Positions 16,986 through 25,018 of a stretch of 64,000 nucleotides of DNA are shown here, piece by piece. Under the pieces are notes generated by a model, which worked only from the letters and a program-made list of their open reading frames with translations, made no database searches and was not told the DNA's origin. The position numbers were made by a program, and so were the translations under genes. Every line of letters begins with the position of its first letter. The first letter of the stretch is position 1. The stretch is from Paraburkholderia adhaesiva (GTDB taxonomy: Bacteria; Pseudomonadota; Gammaproteobacteria; Burkholderiales; Burkholderiaceae): NCBI RefSeq assembly GCF_021390575.1, contig NZ_JAJEJQ010000003.1, forward strand, positions 844,669-908,668, written 5' to 3'.

Positions 16986-17981
16986 TCAGTGAACTGTTTC
17001 CGCCGCCAGCGCGACCGTTTTAAAACCAGCGTCATCGGCCAACCCGAGCCAAGCTTCGACATCCGCGGTTATCTTCGGGTCCTCTCCGTGCTGCGAGCGA
17101 TCGCCCATCGACCGCAGCGCGCTTTTAGCGCGCTCGCAAACTTCCGCGAACCCGCGCAATTCGCGCGTGACGGGTCGAAGATCGAGCCGTCGCTTCGCGA
17201 TCGCCTCCGCGACACGTGCGTCGATCAGCGCGATCTGACTGTCGAGCAATTCGATGCACGCTTCGCGGCAGCGTGCCGAAAAGCGCGCAACAGCAAACAA
17301 CGCGGGCACGATCGGGAGCGTGAGATACACGCCAGGCGCGAGCATCGCGAGCCGGCTTGGTAATCCCGACGACGGCTCGCACAGCGACGCGAACACCGCG
17401 TCACGCCACACGTTGCGCTCGTAGACGAGCGCGTGCCGGCTGCGCTCGAGCGCAGTCGTGTCAGCCACGCGCCCGCCTCGTATGAGCGGCGTGGCGCCAT
17501 CGCTAAAGTTCGGGCGGATGCAGACTGCGCCGAATGACTGCATAGACTCGCGCCGATCACGAAGCACGTGTGGCTGGAGGCGATCGGGAAGCAGCGGATC
17601 GAGCGGTACCGCTTCGCAGCGATCCGGCTTGCCGGCATCGTGCAAGGTGCAGCGTCCGTCTGCGGCGAGCGCCGGGCAGCGCCCCGATAAGCGGTCGTCG
17701 TAACCCTGAAGCGTGACGGATAGCCAGCCGCCAGCGCCATCGAGTCGATGAAACAGCGTGTGTGCGAGCGCCTCGCTGGCTGCGGCCTCATCGGCATCGA
17801 GCGGACGACCACTTGCGTCCGCGCCGAGGCGCGCACCAGTGCGCAAGGGAAAAACCCGGCTGACCGCAATGCAGCCGATAAACCGCTCGCGATGCCGGAA
17901 CAACTCGCGCAGCGACAATGCGGGCGGACTGTTGCAGCATTTCCCGCACGCGTTGCACGCAAGCGACCAGTTTTCTACCAT
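16986..17981 (-). CDS. YkgJ-type cysteine cluster protein
   Basis: A 331-residue protein. The N-terminus has the CxxCxxCC-type cluster CNACGKCCNSPP and the middle has GRCPALAADGRCTLHDAG and CEAVPLDP, the signature of the YkgJ/UPF0153 family, thought to bind zinc or an iron-sulfur cluster. The C-terminal half is unassigned. The ATG at 17981 overlaps the end of the MetQ-like gene by 7 bases. An upstream in-frame start would extend deep into that gene, so 17981 is chosen. As last gene of the sulfatase operon it may assist metal or sulfur chemistry there, which is only inference. Confidence 0.75.
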   Translation of the reverse strand: MVENWSLACNACGKCCNSPPALSLRELFRHRERFIGCIAVSRVFPLRTGARLGADASGRPLDADEAAASEALAHTLFHRLDGAGGWLSVTLQGYDDRLSGRCPALAADGRCTLHDAGKPDRCEAVPLDPLLPDRLQPHVLRDRRESMQSFGAVCIRPNFSDGATPLIRGGRVADTTALERSRHALVYERNVWRDAVFASLCEPSSGLPSRLAMLAPGVYLTLPIVPALFAVARFSARCREACIELLDSQIALIDARVAEAIAKRRLDLRPVTRELRGFAEVCERAKSALRSMGDRSQHGEDPKITADVEAWLGLADDAGFKTVALAAETVH

Positions 17982-18814
17982 GGGAGCCGCACCGAGTCCT
18001 GATAGTGCGCGAGAATGAAATGCGCAACATCCTCCGAGTGATACGACGCGACGAGTTCCCGCACCCATGGCGACGTGCGATCGGCGGTCCGCACTGCGAG
18101 CACGTCCGCATAGGGCGAGCGCGCATCTTCGATGCCGACGCTGTCACGCGCAGGCAAGAGTCCCGCGCGTTGCGCATCGGCACTGTCCATCGCAACGAAC
18201 GCCGACGTGTCGAGGGCCGCATAGAGCCGCGTCTGCGGCACTGCGATGAACTTCAGGTGCAGGCGGTTGCTCGTGATGTCGCGCAGCGACGCATGCAGGC
18301 CCGCACTGTCGCGAAACGTGATTAGCGTGTAGTTCTGGAGCAGCACGAGCGCGCGCGCCATGCCTTGCGGGTCGGCGGGAATCGCGACCGTCGCGCCGTG
18401 GTGCAGCTCGGTCATACGCCTCAACTGCCGGGAATAGAACGCCATCGGCAGCGTGATTGTCGGTGCTATGTTGGTCAGGGGGTAGCGTTGCGTTTCGATG
18501 GCATGCGCGAGGTTCGAGGCGTTCTCGAAGCTCGCCGCGTCAATGCGACCCGCGGCCAGTGCGGCATCGATTCGCGCGGGATCCTCGAATACGACGATTT
18601 CGAGCGGCAAACCGCGTGCCGCGGCCACGCGCTTCACCTCGTCCATGACCTGCGCGTGCGTACCTGGCGTCACGCCGATGCGCACCACACGGTCGCGCGA
18701 AACCGAGGCGGGTGAATCAGACAATATCGCTGTCGAAGGCAACGCGACAGCATGTGCAGCCGCGAACGCAAACGCAGCGGTGGCTGCGGCAAGAAGCCGG
18801 AATGCTTGCGTCAT
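17975..18814 (-). CDS. MetQ/NlpA-family substrate-binding protein (soluble, not lipidated)
   Basis: A 279-residue periplasmic protein: signal peptide ending AAAHA-VALP, then the NlpA/MetQ fold (RIGVTPGTHAQVMDEVKRVAA, IDAASFENASNLAHAIE, SPYADVLAVRTADRTSPWV). MetQ proteins bind D/L-methionine for the MetNI importer. This copy has no lipobox cysteine and no metN or metI beside it, so it may feed a distant transporter or bind a different sulfur compound. Its ATG overlaps the stop of the formylglycine-generating enzyme gene (ATGA). Confidence 0.8.
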   Translation of the reverse strand: MTQAFRLLAAATAAFAFAAAHAVALPSTAILSDSPASVSRDRVVRIGVTPGTHAQVMDEVKRVAAARGLPLEIVVFEDPARIDAALAAGRIDAASFENASNLAHAIETQRYPLTNIAPTITLPMAFYSRQLRRMTELHHGATVAIPADPQGMARALVLLQNYTLITFRDSAGLHASLRDITSNRLHLKFIAVPQTRLYAALDTSAFVAMDSADAQRAGLLPARDSVGIEDARSPYADVLAVRTADRTSPWVRELVASYHSEDVAHFILAHYQDSVRLPW

Positions 18815-19869
18815 GCGGGATCCCTCACTACCGTGCGAAAGCCAATGTGCGAAGTCCCGAGATTGGCCTCCTGCTGTTCACGCGACGACGCGCGATAGCG
18901 CACACAGAAGTCCCTGGAACATAGAAATGAGCCGCCCTTGATAACTATCTTTGTGTCGCGGCGCAGCGATGCCGGCGCGACTACCGCAGGGTCGCCGTTC
19001 GCGTGCGGCTGATGCGCGCCGGTGTAGACGTCCTTCGTCCACTGCCATGCATTGCCGATCATGTCGTACAAACGAAAGTCGTTCGCCGCGTAGCAGCCAA
19101 CGGGCGCGAGCCCCGCGTGGCCGTCCTCAGCCGTGTTGAGCACCGGAAACACACCCTGCCAGTAGTTCGCCGATGGCTTGCCGTGCGCGTCGCGCGGCGC
19201 GGTGTCGAGTTCCTCGCCGTCATGCCCAGCCTTGCCCGCATATTCCCATTCCGCCTCGGTCGGCAGATCGCGGCCGAGCCAGTGTGCGTACGCGAGCGCA
19301 TCTTGCTGCGTGACGAGCGTGACAGGCAGATTGCCCTGTCCTTCGACAGTGCTGCCAGGCCCTTTCGGATGCCGCCACGACGCACCGTCGACCCATGTCC
19401 ACCACGCGAGTTCACGCTTGTTCAATTCCTCGGCACTCGGAATATGGAACACCGCGCCTCCACCGAGGCGCTCCGATTCGGTCACGTACCCGGTGGCCTT
19501 CACGAAAGCCGCGAACTGCGCGACGGTCACGTCGTGCTGGTCTATCCAGAAACCGGCGACGCGGGTCTTGCCGTCGCCTGCGGGGCGTTCGTCGGGATAG
19601 CCGTGCGCGCCGCCCAACACAAACGTGCCGCCGTGCAGGTGCACCATGCCCGCCTTCGGGTCGTCGCGCCAGCGCGCTGGCACGCCCGAATAACGTTCGC
19701 ATTCACGTTCGCTGCCGAGCGCTGCGAGCGAACGGCCATCGTTCAGCGCATCGAATGCCGGGGTTGTGTTGCTGGACCACGCAGCGGAATGCGCGTACGT
19801 AATTGCGGCGCTTGTGGTGACCGCGATGACTGCGGCGGCGAACGCCGCAGTGGACAGGGTAAAACGCAT
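18811..19869 (-). CDS. Formylglycine-generating enzyme (sulfatase-modifying factor)
   Basis: A 352-residue protein with an N-terminal signal peptide (residues 1-27) and an FGE-sulfatase domain: MVHLHGGTFVLGG, VAGFWIDQHDVTVAQFAAFV, DLPTEAEWEYAGKAG, and the catalytic block KGGSFLCSRDFCVRYRASS. The two cysteines in CSRDFC correspond to the copper-binding pair of aerobic FGE, so the enzyme looks catalytically complete. It should oxidise the active-site cysteine of the neighbouring sulfatase to formylglycine. The signal peptide is unusual, since most bacterial FGEs act in the cytosol. The ATG at 19869 is chosen because AGGA lies 7 bases upstream. The sulfatase stop is 10 bases before it. Confidence 0.88.
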   Translation of the reverse strand: MRFTLSTAAFAAAVIAVTTSAAITYAHSAAWSSNTTPAFDALNDGRSLAALGSERECERYSGVPARWRDDPKAGMVHLHGGTFVLGGAHGYPDERPAGDGKTRVAGFWIDQHDVTVAQFAAFVKATGYVTESERLGGGAVFHIPSAEELNKRELAWWTWVDGASWRHPKGPGSTVEGQGNLPVTLVTQQDALAYAHWLGRDLPTEAEWEYAGKAGHDGEELDTAPRDAHGKPSANYWQGVFPVLNTAEDGHAGLAPVGCYAANDFRLYDMIGNAWQWTKDVYTGAHQPHANGDPAVVAPASLRRDTKIVIKGGSFLCSRDFCVRYRASSREQQEANLGTSHIGFRTVVRDPA

Positions 19870-19879
19870 CGACATGTCC

Positions 19880-21667
19880 TCAGTAATAGCCTTGGGGACG
19901 CAGTGGCTCGACGCCGCCCACGGTCGACATGTAGGCGTTCCATTGATCGAAAAGCGTCTGTACCACAGTCGGCTCTTGCGCGGACAGGTCGTTGGTTTCG
20001 CCACGATCGACCGTCAGGTCGTAGAGTTGCCAGTGACCATCGACCGGGCCGAGCGGCGGCTCCGTCCACAGGGCTTTCCAGTGGCCGTCGGCGCTGCGCA
20101 GATACGCGCGGCCGTACGCTTCGTCGCCAAACGGCGCGGTGTGGACCTCAGCCGTGCTCGATCCCTTCAAAAGCGGCAGCAGCGACTTGCCGGTGACCGG
20201 GTACACATAGCGGTTGTTGTACACAACCTTGCCCTGGTTCTGATCGACGCCGGTGAGCGAGTTGATCAGCACGGGCGCAGGCGTCGAGGGCGGCGTTATG
20301 CCGGCGATATCGAGGAACGTGGCGGTGTTGTCGGTCACGTGCGTAAATACGCTCGCGGTCGGCGATTGGGTCGTCTGCCCCGGCAAGTGTGCGATGGCCG
20401 GCACGGATACACCGCCTTCACCCGAATAGCCCTTCATAAACCGCAGCGGCGCCGCGCTCACCTCCGCCCAACGCAGACCATATTGCAGGCGCTGCGCGTT
20501 CTGCTGCCCGTTGTCCGAACCGAGTGCCGAGTAGACCGGGTCCTGCGAATTCGCAGTGTCGGTCGCCGTCGGGTCCGCGCCCGAATCGATCGGCCATCCC
20601 TCGGCGCCGTTGTCCGACTGGAACAGGATGAACGTATTGTCGTATTCGCCGATGTCCTTCAAATGCTGAATCAGCAGACCGATGTTGTAGTCGAGATTCT
20701 CGACCATGCCCGCGTAGATCTCCATGTAGCGCGCCTGAGCCTTTTGCTCGGCAGGCGACAGGCTCGCCCACGCTTTGTCCACGTAGCCCTGGCCATAGTC
20801 GACGTATCCCGCCGACGCCGGATGCACCGCGCTGATGTATTGGGCACTGGCCGTCCCGTTGTTCGCCGTCGCGGGCGAGCGCGTGAGTGTTTCGGGCCGT
20901 CCCGCGTACGGCTGAAAGTCAGTGGGAATCAGCCCGAGTGCCTTCTGACGCGCGATGCGCGCATTGCGAATGGCGTCGTAACCGGCGTTATACACGCCGG
21001 TGTAGTTGTGCAGCCACGGGTCCGGCACTTCGAGCGGCCAGTGTGGCGACGTGTACGCCGCATAGGCAAAGAACGGCTTGCCATCGCCCTTGTTCTGGTC
21101 GATGTACTGGATCAGCTTCTGCGTGTAGAAGTTCGTCGAGTAGAACACTGCCGGGCTGCCACCCGTGCCGCCCGGCTGCCCAGGCTGGCCCGGCTGGACA
21201 TATTGACCGTCCTCGGTATAGTTTTTCGAGCCTGCGGCCTCGTGCGCGAAGTGGTTGCTCGCCGCGCCGCCGAGCAGGGCGTAACTGTGCTCGAAGCCCC
21301 ACTGGTCCGGCGTCTGACCGCTTCCCGACGCGCTCCCCACGATGCCCGAGCCGAGGTGCCACTTGCCGGCCATGTAAGTGTGATAGCCCGCGTCCTGAAG
21401 CAGTTGCGCGACGGACAGCGAGCGGTCGTTCAGATAACCCTCGTAGCCCGGCAGACCTTTGCGTTCGTCGGTCGGCACGCCCATCGTGCCTTCGCCGACG
21501 AGGTGATGGTCCGTACCCGAGATCAGCATCGAGCGCGTAATCGCGCAGACGGTGCCCGCGTGATGGTTCGAGAGAATGCGCCCCGAAGCGACCAGCGCGT
21601 CGAGATTCGGCGTATTGATTTCGCCGCCGAATGCGTGAATGTCGGAATAGCCGAGATCGTCGGCCAT
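19880..21667 (-). CDS. Type I sulfatase (arylsulfatase-like), catalytic part after an in-frame stop
   Basis: 595 residues from ATG 21667. The start MADDLGYSDIHAFGGE is the metal-binding N-terminal block of type I sulfatases, then comes the active-site cysteine motif in GTVCAITRSMLISGTD, AGKWHLG with the catalytic Lys and His, and FILFQSDNGAEGWP with the metal-binding Asp-Asn. The first residues of the fold and the export signal are missing from this frame because TAA at 21671-21673 separates it from an in-frame leader (see the entry at 21671-21835). Reinitiation at 21667 would give a cytosolic protein. The motif C-A-I-T-R has Ile where C-x-P/A-x-R is usual. Its partner maturation enzyme lies downstream. 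Codon use and reading frame past the stop are fully intact, so decay would be very recent. Confidence 0.85.
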   Translation of the reverse strand: MADDLGYSDIHAFGGEINTPNLDALVASGRILSNHHAGTVCAITRSMLISGTDHHLVGEGTMGVPTDERKGLPGYEGYLNDRSLSVAQLLQDAGYHTYMAGKWHLGSGIVGSASGSGQTPDQWGFEHSYALLGGAASNHFAHEAAGSKNYTEDGQYVQPGQPGQPGGTGGSPAVFYSTNFYTQKLIQYIDQNKGDGKPFFAYAAYTSPHWPLEVPDPWLHNYTGVYNAGYDAIRNARIARQKALGLIPTDFQPYAGRPETLTRSPATANNGTASAQYISAVHPASAGYVDYGQGYVDKAWASLSPAEQKAQARYMEIYAGMVENLDYNIGLLIQHLKDIGEYDNTFILFQSDNGAEGWPIDSGADPTATDTANSQDPVYSALGSDNGQQNAQRLQYGLRWAEVSAAPLRFMKGYSGEGGVSVPAIAHLPGQTTQSPTASVFTHVTDNTATFLDIAGITPPSTPAPVLINSLTGVDQNQGKVVYNNRYVYPVTGKSLLPLLKGSSTAEVHTAPFGDEAYGRAYLRSADGHWKALWTEPPLGPVDGHWQLYDLTVDRGETNDLSAQEPTVVQTLFDQWNAYMSTVGGVEPLRPQGYY

Positions 21668-21670
21668 GAT

Positions 21671-21835
21671 TTACAGAATATTCGGCCGCTTTTGTACGAC
21701 GGTTGTGGCGCTTGACGCATCTTTCGCCTGGTTCGTGTTCGAATCACCGCACGACGCGAGCGAAACGGCGCCGGCGACGATGGCGCAAAAAATGCGAAGA
21801 CGGGGAAACGATCGCGGCAAGGCAGAGGGTTTCAT
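21671..21835 (-). pseudogene. Lipoprotein leader of the sulfatase, cut off by a nonsense codon
   Basis: From ATG 21835 the same frame as the sulfatase encodes 54 residues: a basic N-terminus, hydrophobic segment, lipobox SLASC (Cys29), a polar linker and QKRPNIL, then TAA, then I-M-A-D-D-L-G. In type I sulfatases the junction normally reads PNILLIMADDLG or similar, so a single base change from a Leu codon (TTA) to TAA explains the interruption. The original protein would have been a 651-residue envelope lipoprotein. Confidence 0.85.
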
Positions 21836-22278
21836 TGTGGTGGCACTCGTTTATCGGGAGTTGCCATCTTAGGGACTGTCGCCAATCGCCCAAAGTCTGA
21901 TTTCTTTCTTACTTTCGTTTCAAAGTGCTTAATAATTCGTCGCTACGAATATGGTTAGCGTAATTAGTGGAATAACCGTGTTCGGGGTGGCACGCGTGGG
22001 AATCGCAAAGTAGAAGGGTTAACGTCGAGATTCGATTTTCATCCGGACCGGATCACGGGATCGAGGTGTGCGCGGCAGACGTACGCGACCTACGTATTCG
22101 ATGCGCTCGCCGCGCAAGCGCACAGCGATCAATGGAGTTTGAGGCTTCCACGGACTCGATGATCATCAACTGATCCGTTTCCAGAAAATCGAATCGACAG
22201 CCCTTCCGAGAATGAACAAGGTCGACCTCAAGAGCGCACGCTAGAATTACGGCTTCCATCCTCAGAAGGAATCACGCC
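21836..22278. other. Divergent promoter region of the sulfatase operon and epd
   Basis: About 440 bases with no credible gene. The part near 21890-21960 is AT-rich (TTCTTACTTTCGTTTCAAAG, CTTAATAATTCG) and probably carries the sulfatase promoter. AGAAGGA at 22264-22270 is the ribosome-binding site of the downstream dehydrogenase gene. Confidence 0.45.
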
Positions 22279-23319
22279 GTGCCTGATATGTTTCCTGCAC
22301 CGCTGCGTATTGCAATCAACGGATACGGCCGCGTCGGCCGTTGTTTCGTGCGGGCAATCTATGAGTCGGACTACCGTGATGCCTTCAGGATTTCGGCCAT
22401 CAATGAACCTGCCGATCTCTCGAGCATGGCCTACCTGACGCGCTTCGATTCCACCCACGGGCGCTTCCCGGGAAAGGTCGAAGTCGGAGAAGGTACGTTG
22501 ATTCTCGACGGCAAGCCAGTTCCGGTATTCCATGAGACCACGCCCGAGGGCGTCGACTGGCGAGGCCTCGAAGTCGATCTGCTCGTCGAGTGTTCCGGTC
22601 GCTACGGCGATCGGGCATCGCTGACGCGTTTTCTCGACGCGGGTTGCACGCGGCTACTGCTCTCGCATCCCGGTGACAGTGCTGCGGATGTGGACGCGAC
22701 GGTTGTATTCGGCACGAATCACAGCATCCTTTCGGGCAAGGAGCGCCTCGTATCGAACGCTTCGTGCACGACCAACGCGACCGTACCGATACTTTCACTG
22801 CTGCACGAAGAGTTCAATATCGAACAGGTGCAGCTCACGACACTGCATTCGGTGATGAATGACCAGCCCCTGATCGACGGCTATCATCACTCTGACCTGC
22901 GCAGAACACGTTCGGCAATGCAATCGATCGTCCCCGTTTCGACGGGTCTTGCGCGTGGCGTGGAACGCCTGCTTCCGGAACTCAAGGGCCGCGTGCATGC
23001 GAAGGCGATCCGCGTGCCGACCCACAATGTGTCGGCGATCGACATGGTGTTGTCGGTAGGACGCGACGTAAGTGCTGCAAACGTCAACGAAGTGCTGAAA
23101 AGCGCAGCGTCCGGCCCCTATGCCGGCCTTATCGCCTGGTCGGACGACCCGCATGCTTCGATCGATTTCAATCATGACCCGCATTCGGCAATCGTCGACG
23201 GGGCGCAGACTCATGTCAGCGGCGATCGCCTGGTGAATCTGATGGTGTGGTTCGACAACGAGTGGGGCTTTGTGAATCGCTTGCTGGATGTGACGCGTCA
23301 TTGGCTCCGAGCCACTTGA
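22279..23319 (+). CDS. epd: Erythrose-4-phosphate/glyceraldehyde-3-phosphate dehydrogenase family protein
   Basis: A 346-residue protein starting at GTG after AGAAGGA. It has the GAPDH Rossmann start (RIAINGYGRVGRCFVRAIYE), the catalytic Cys in SNASCTTNATVPIL, and LHSVMNDQPLIDGYH followed by DLRRTRSAMQSIVPVSTG. The M-N-D-Q and A-M-Q-S versions are closer to Epd (erythrose-4-phosphate dehydrogenase, pyridoxal phosphate synthesis) than to glycolytic GapA. The gene stands alone, so the context does not settle the substrate. The symbol is offered with reserve. Confidence 0.75.
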   Translation: MPDMFPAPLRIAINGYGRVGRCFVRAIYESDYRDAFRISAINEPADLSSMAYLTRFDSTHGRFPGKVEVGEGTLILDGKPVPVFHETTPEGVDWRGLEVDLLVECSGRYGDRASLTRFLDAGCTRLLLSHPGDSAADVDATVVFGTNHSILSGKERLVSNASCTTNATVPILSLLHEEFNIEQVQLTTLHSVMNDQPLIDGYHHSDLRRTRSAMQSIVPVSTGLARGVERLLPELKGRVHAKAIRVPTHNVSAIDMVLSVGRDVSAANVNEVLKSAASGPYAGLIAWSDDPHASIDFNHDPHSAIVDGAQTHVSGDRLVNLMVWFDNEWGFVNRLLDVTRHWLRAT

Positions 23320-23407
23320 CCTCGGCGTCGGCAACCGCCCTGCCGATCCGGTCAACGGGCTCTGTCACGTTGACTGGATCGTGCTAGCCGCATGACATAA
23401 AAGTAGT

Positions 23408-25018
23408 TCAGATTTTTCCAGTGATGTCGCGTGCGGCAGCCCTGGCAGTCAATACGCAGCCCGGAAGAAAAGTCCCTTCGAGGGAACGCTTGCCGCAGGC
23501 CCCACCACCGCCGAACCCCGCCGCCTCGCCAACGCAGTAGAGACCGGAAATGGCGTCGCCCGCGCCGTCAAGAACGCGGCTTCGCAAATCGGTCACGAGT
23601 CCGCCCAGGCTCTTGCGGGTGATGAGTTGCGTGTGGATGGCGATGTAAGGGCCGGCGCCAGGCTTCTGCAACGGCGCAGGCTTGCAGGTACGCAAGCTAT
23701 CCGGCCCCCACTGGCGCGCATGGAGGATGCGGCGGATCTGCGCATCGTTATGCAGTTTGTTGCCGTTGGCGAAATTGGCATCGAAGGCGTCGGCGGTCGC
23801 CTGCAATACCTCGGGCCGCACATGATTGTCGCCGGTCAGTGCATTCATCCGTGCGGCAAGACCCGCGAGGGTGTCGTCCACCAGGAAGTGCCGGCTCTCG
23901 CGCGCCAACTGGTGCACCAGCCGATGGTTGCCGAGCAGCGTCTCCTTCATGAAAAGAAGGAGTTGGCGATCCCGCAGTCGCACGTTGTGCTCCGCGCCCG
24001 ATATCGCCAACTCTTTGGCCGCAATGCGCCAGTTCAGCAGGTGCCAGGTCCAGGGCTTCGACTCGACCGCCACTCGCTGACAAAGATCATGCGTGTCGAA
24101 ACCCGTCACCAGCGGATCGGGACCGATGCGCCGCCCCTCGTGGTCGAGCCACAGCGCCGACTTGCACGGAATCATGGACAAGCCGTGACCCTCGAAGTGA
24201 GGCTGCGGATGCGGGATGCCTGCAGCGTAATTCCACATCTCGCCCGCGGCGGAGATGCGCCCGCCGAAGCCCTCCACCAGCCGATGAAGCTTGCCGTCGG
24301 ACGAGGGATGAGCACCGTTGAGCATCGTAGCCGGCATGGGTCGGCCAGCTGGCCAGTTCGCCCGGGTTTCCTCATGGCCTCCGTTGATGCCCCCCATGGC
24401 CAGCACGACAACCGGCGCGGCGAAGCGCAATGCTTCGCCCGTGCTCTCGTCCACGCCGCTCGCACCGGAGATCGCGCCGCCTGAGCGATCGAGGCCAGTG
24501 ATACGCGTGTGGCTCAGCAGTTCAAGCCGACCTGCGCCGCCCGCACGCTCCACAGCCTCGATCATGCGCAGGGTCAGCAGGCGCGACGTGCCCCAAAGCA
24601 CGTGATAGCGGGGCACGCTATTGCCATCGCCAAAGCGGCCACGCTCGACCCAGTTCACGGCTGGCAGGAACTTCAGACCGTGACCGATGAGCCAGTCATA
24701 AACGTCCGCGCGGGAATGCTCCACGTAGTGACGCGCCCACGCGAGGGGCAGCGTATCCGTGTCGCGCAGTTCGCCGAAGCGAATCCAGTCGGCGAGCGCC
24801 CGTTCCGGCGTATCCGGTATCTTCATACGCGCCTGCAACGGTGTTCCCACGAGCGCCATGCCGCCGAAGGCCCACAACGCGAGGCCGCCGAGGCGCTCGC
24901 GACTGCCGCGATCCACGACCGTCACGGTCTTGCCTGCCTGAAGGCATTCAAGCGCAGTCACAAGGCCAGCGAGACCGCCGCCCACCACCAGCACGTCCGA
25001 TCGCAGAATCCGGGTCAT
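23408..25018 (-). CDS. FAD-dependent dehydrogenase (fumarate reductase / 3-ketosteroid dehydrogenase family)
   Basis: A 536-residue flavoprotein with the N-terminal dinucleotide site VLVVGGGLAGLVTALECLQAG and the C-terminal FAD-contact block GLYCVGEAAGFGGGGACGKR. It belongs to the FAD_binding_2 group annotated as FAD-binding dehydrogenases of the KstD type, which remove hydrogens from alpha-beta carbons next to a carbonyl. It overlaps the ThDP enzyme gene by four bases (ATGA), so both probably act in one pathway. The substrate is unknown. Confidence 0.82.
   Translation of the reverse strand: MTRILRSDVLVVGGGLAGLVTALECLQAGKTVTVVDRGSRERLGGLALWAFGGMALVGTPLQARMKIPDTPERALADWIRFGELRDTDTLPLAWARHYVEHSRADVYDWLIGHGLKFLPAVNWVERGRFGDGNSVPRYHVLWGTSRLLTLRMIEAVERAGGAGRLELLSHTRITGLDRSGGAISGASGVDESTGEALRFAAPVVVLAMGGINGGHEETRANWPAGRPMPATMLNGAHPSSDGKLHRLVEGFGGRISAAGEMWNYAAGIPHPQPHFEGHGLSMIPCKSALWLDHEGRRIGPDPLVTGFDTHDLCQRVAVESKPWTWHLLNWRIAAKELAISGAEHNVRLRDRQLLLFMKETLLGNHRLVHQLARESRHFLVDDTLAGLAARMNALTGDNHVRPEVLQATADAFDANFANGNKLHNDAQIRRILHARQWGPDSLRTCKPAPLQKPGAGPYIAIHTQLITRKSLGGLVTDLRSRVLDGAGDAISGLYCVGEAAGFGGGGACGKRSLEGTFLPGCVLTARAAARDITGKI

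Noticed and set aside
19003..21715. Two long plus-strand open frames opposite the FGE and sulfatase genes
   Set aside because: The minus-strand genes carry complete catalytic motifs. The plus-strand translations are low-complexity Arg/Val/His text.
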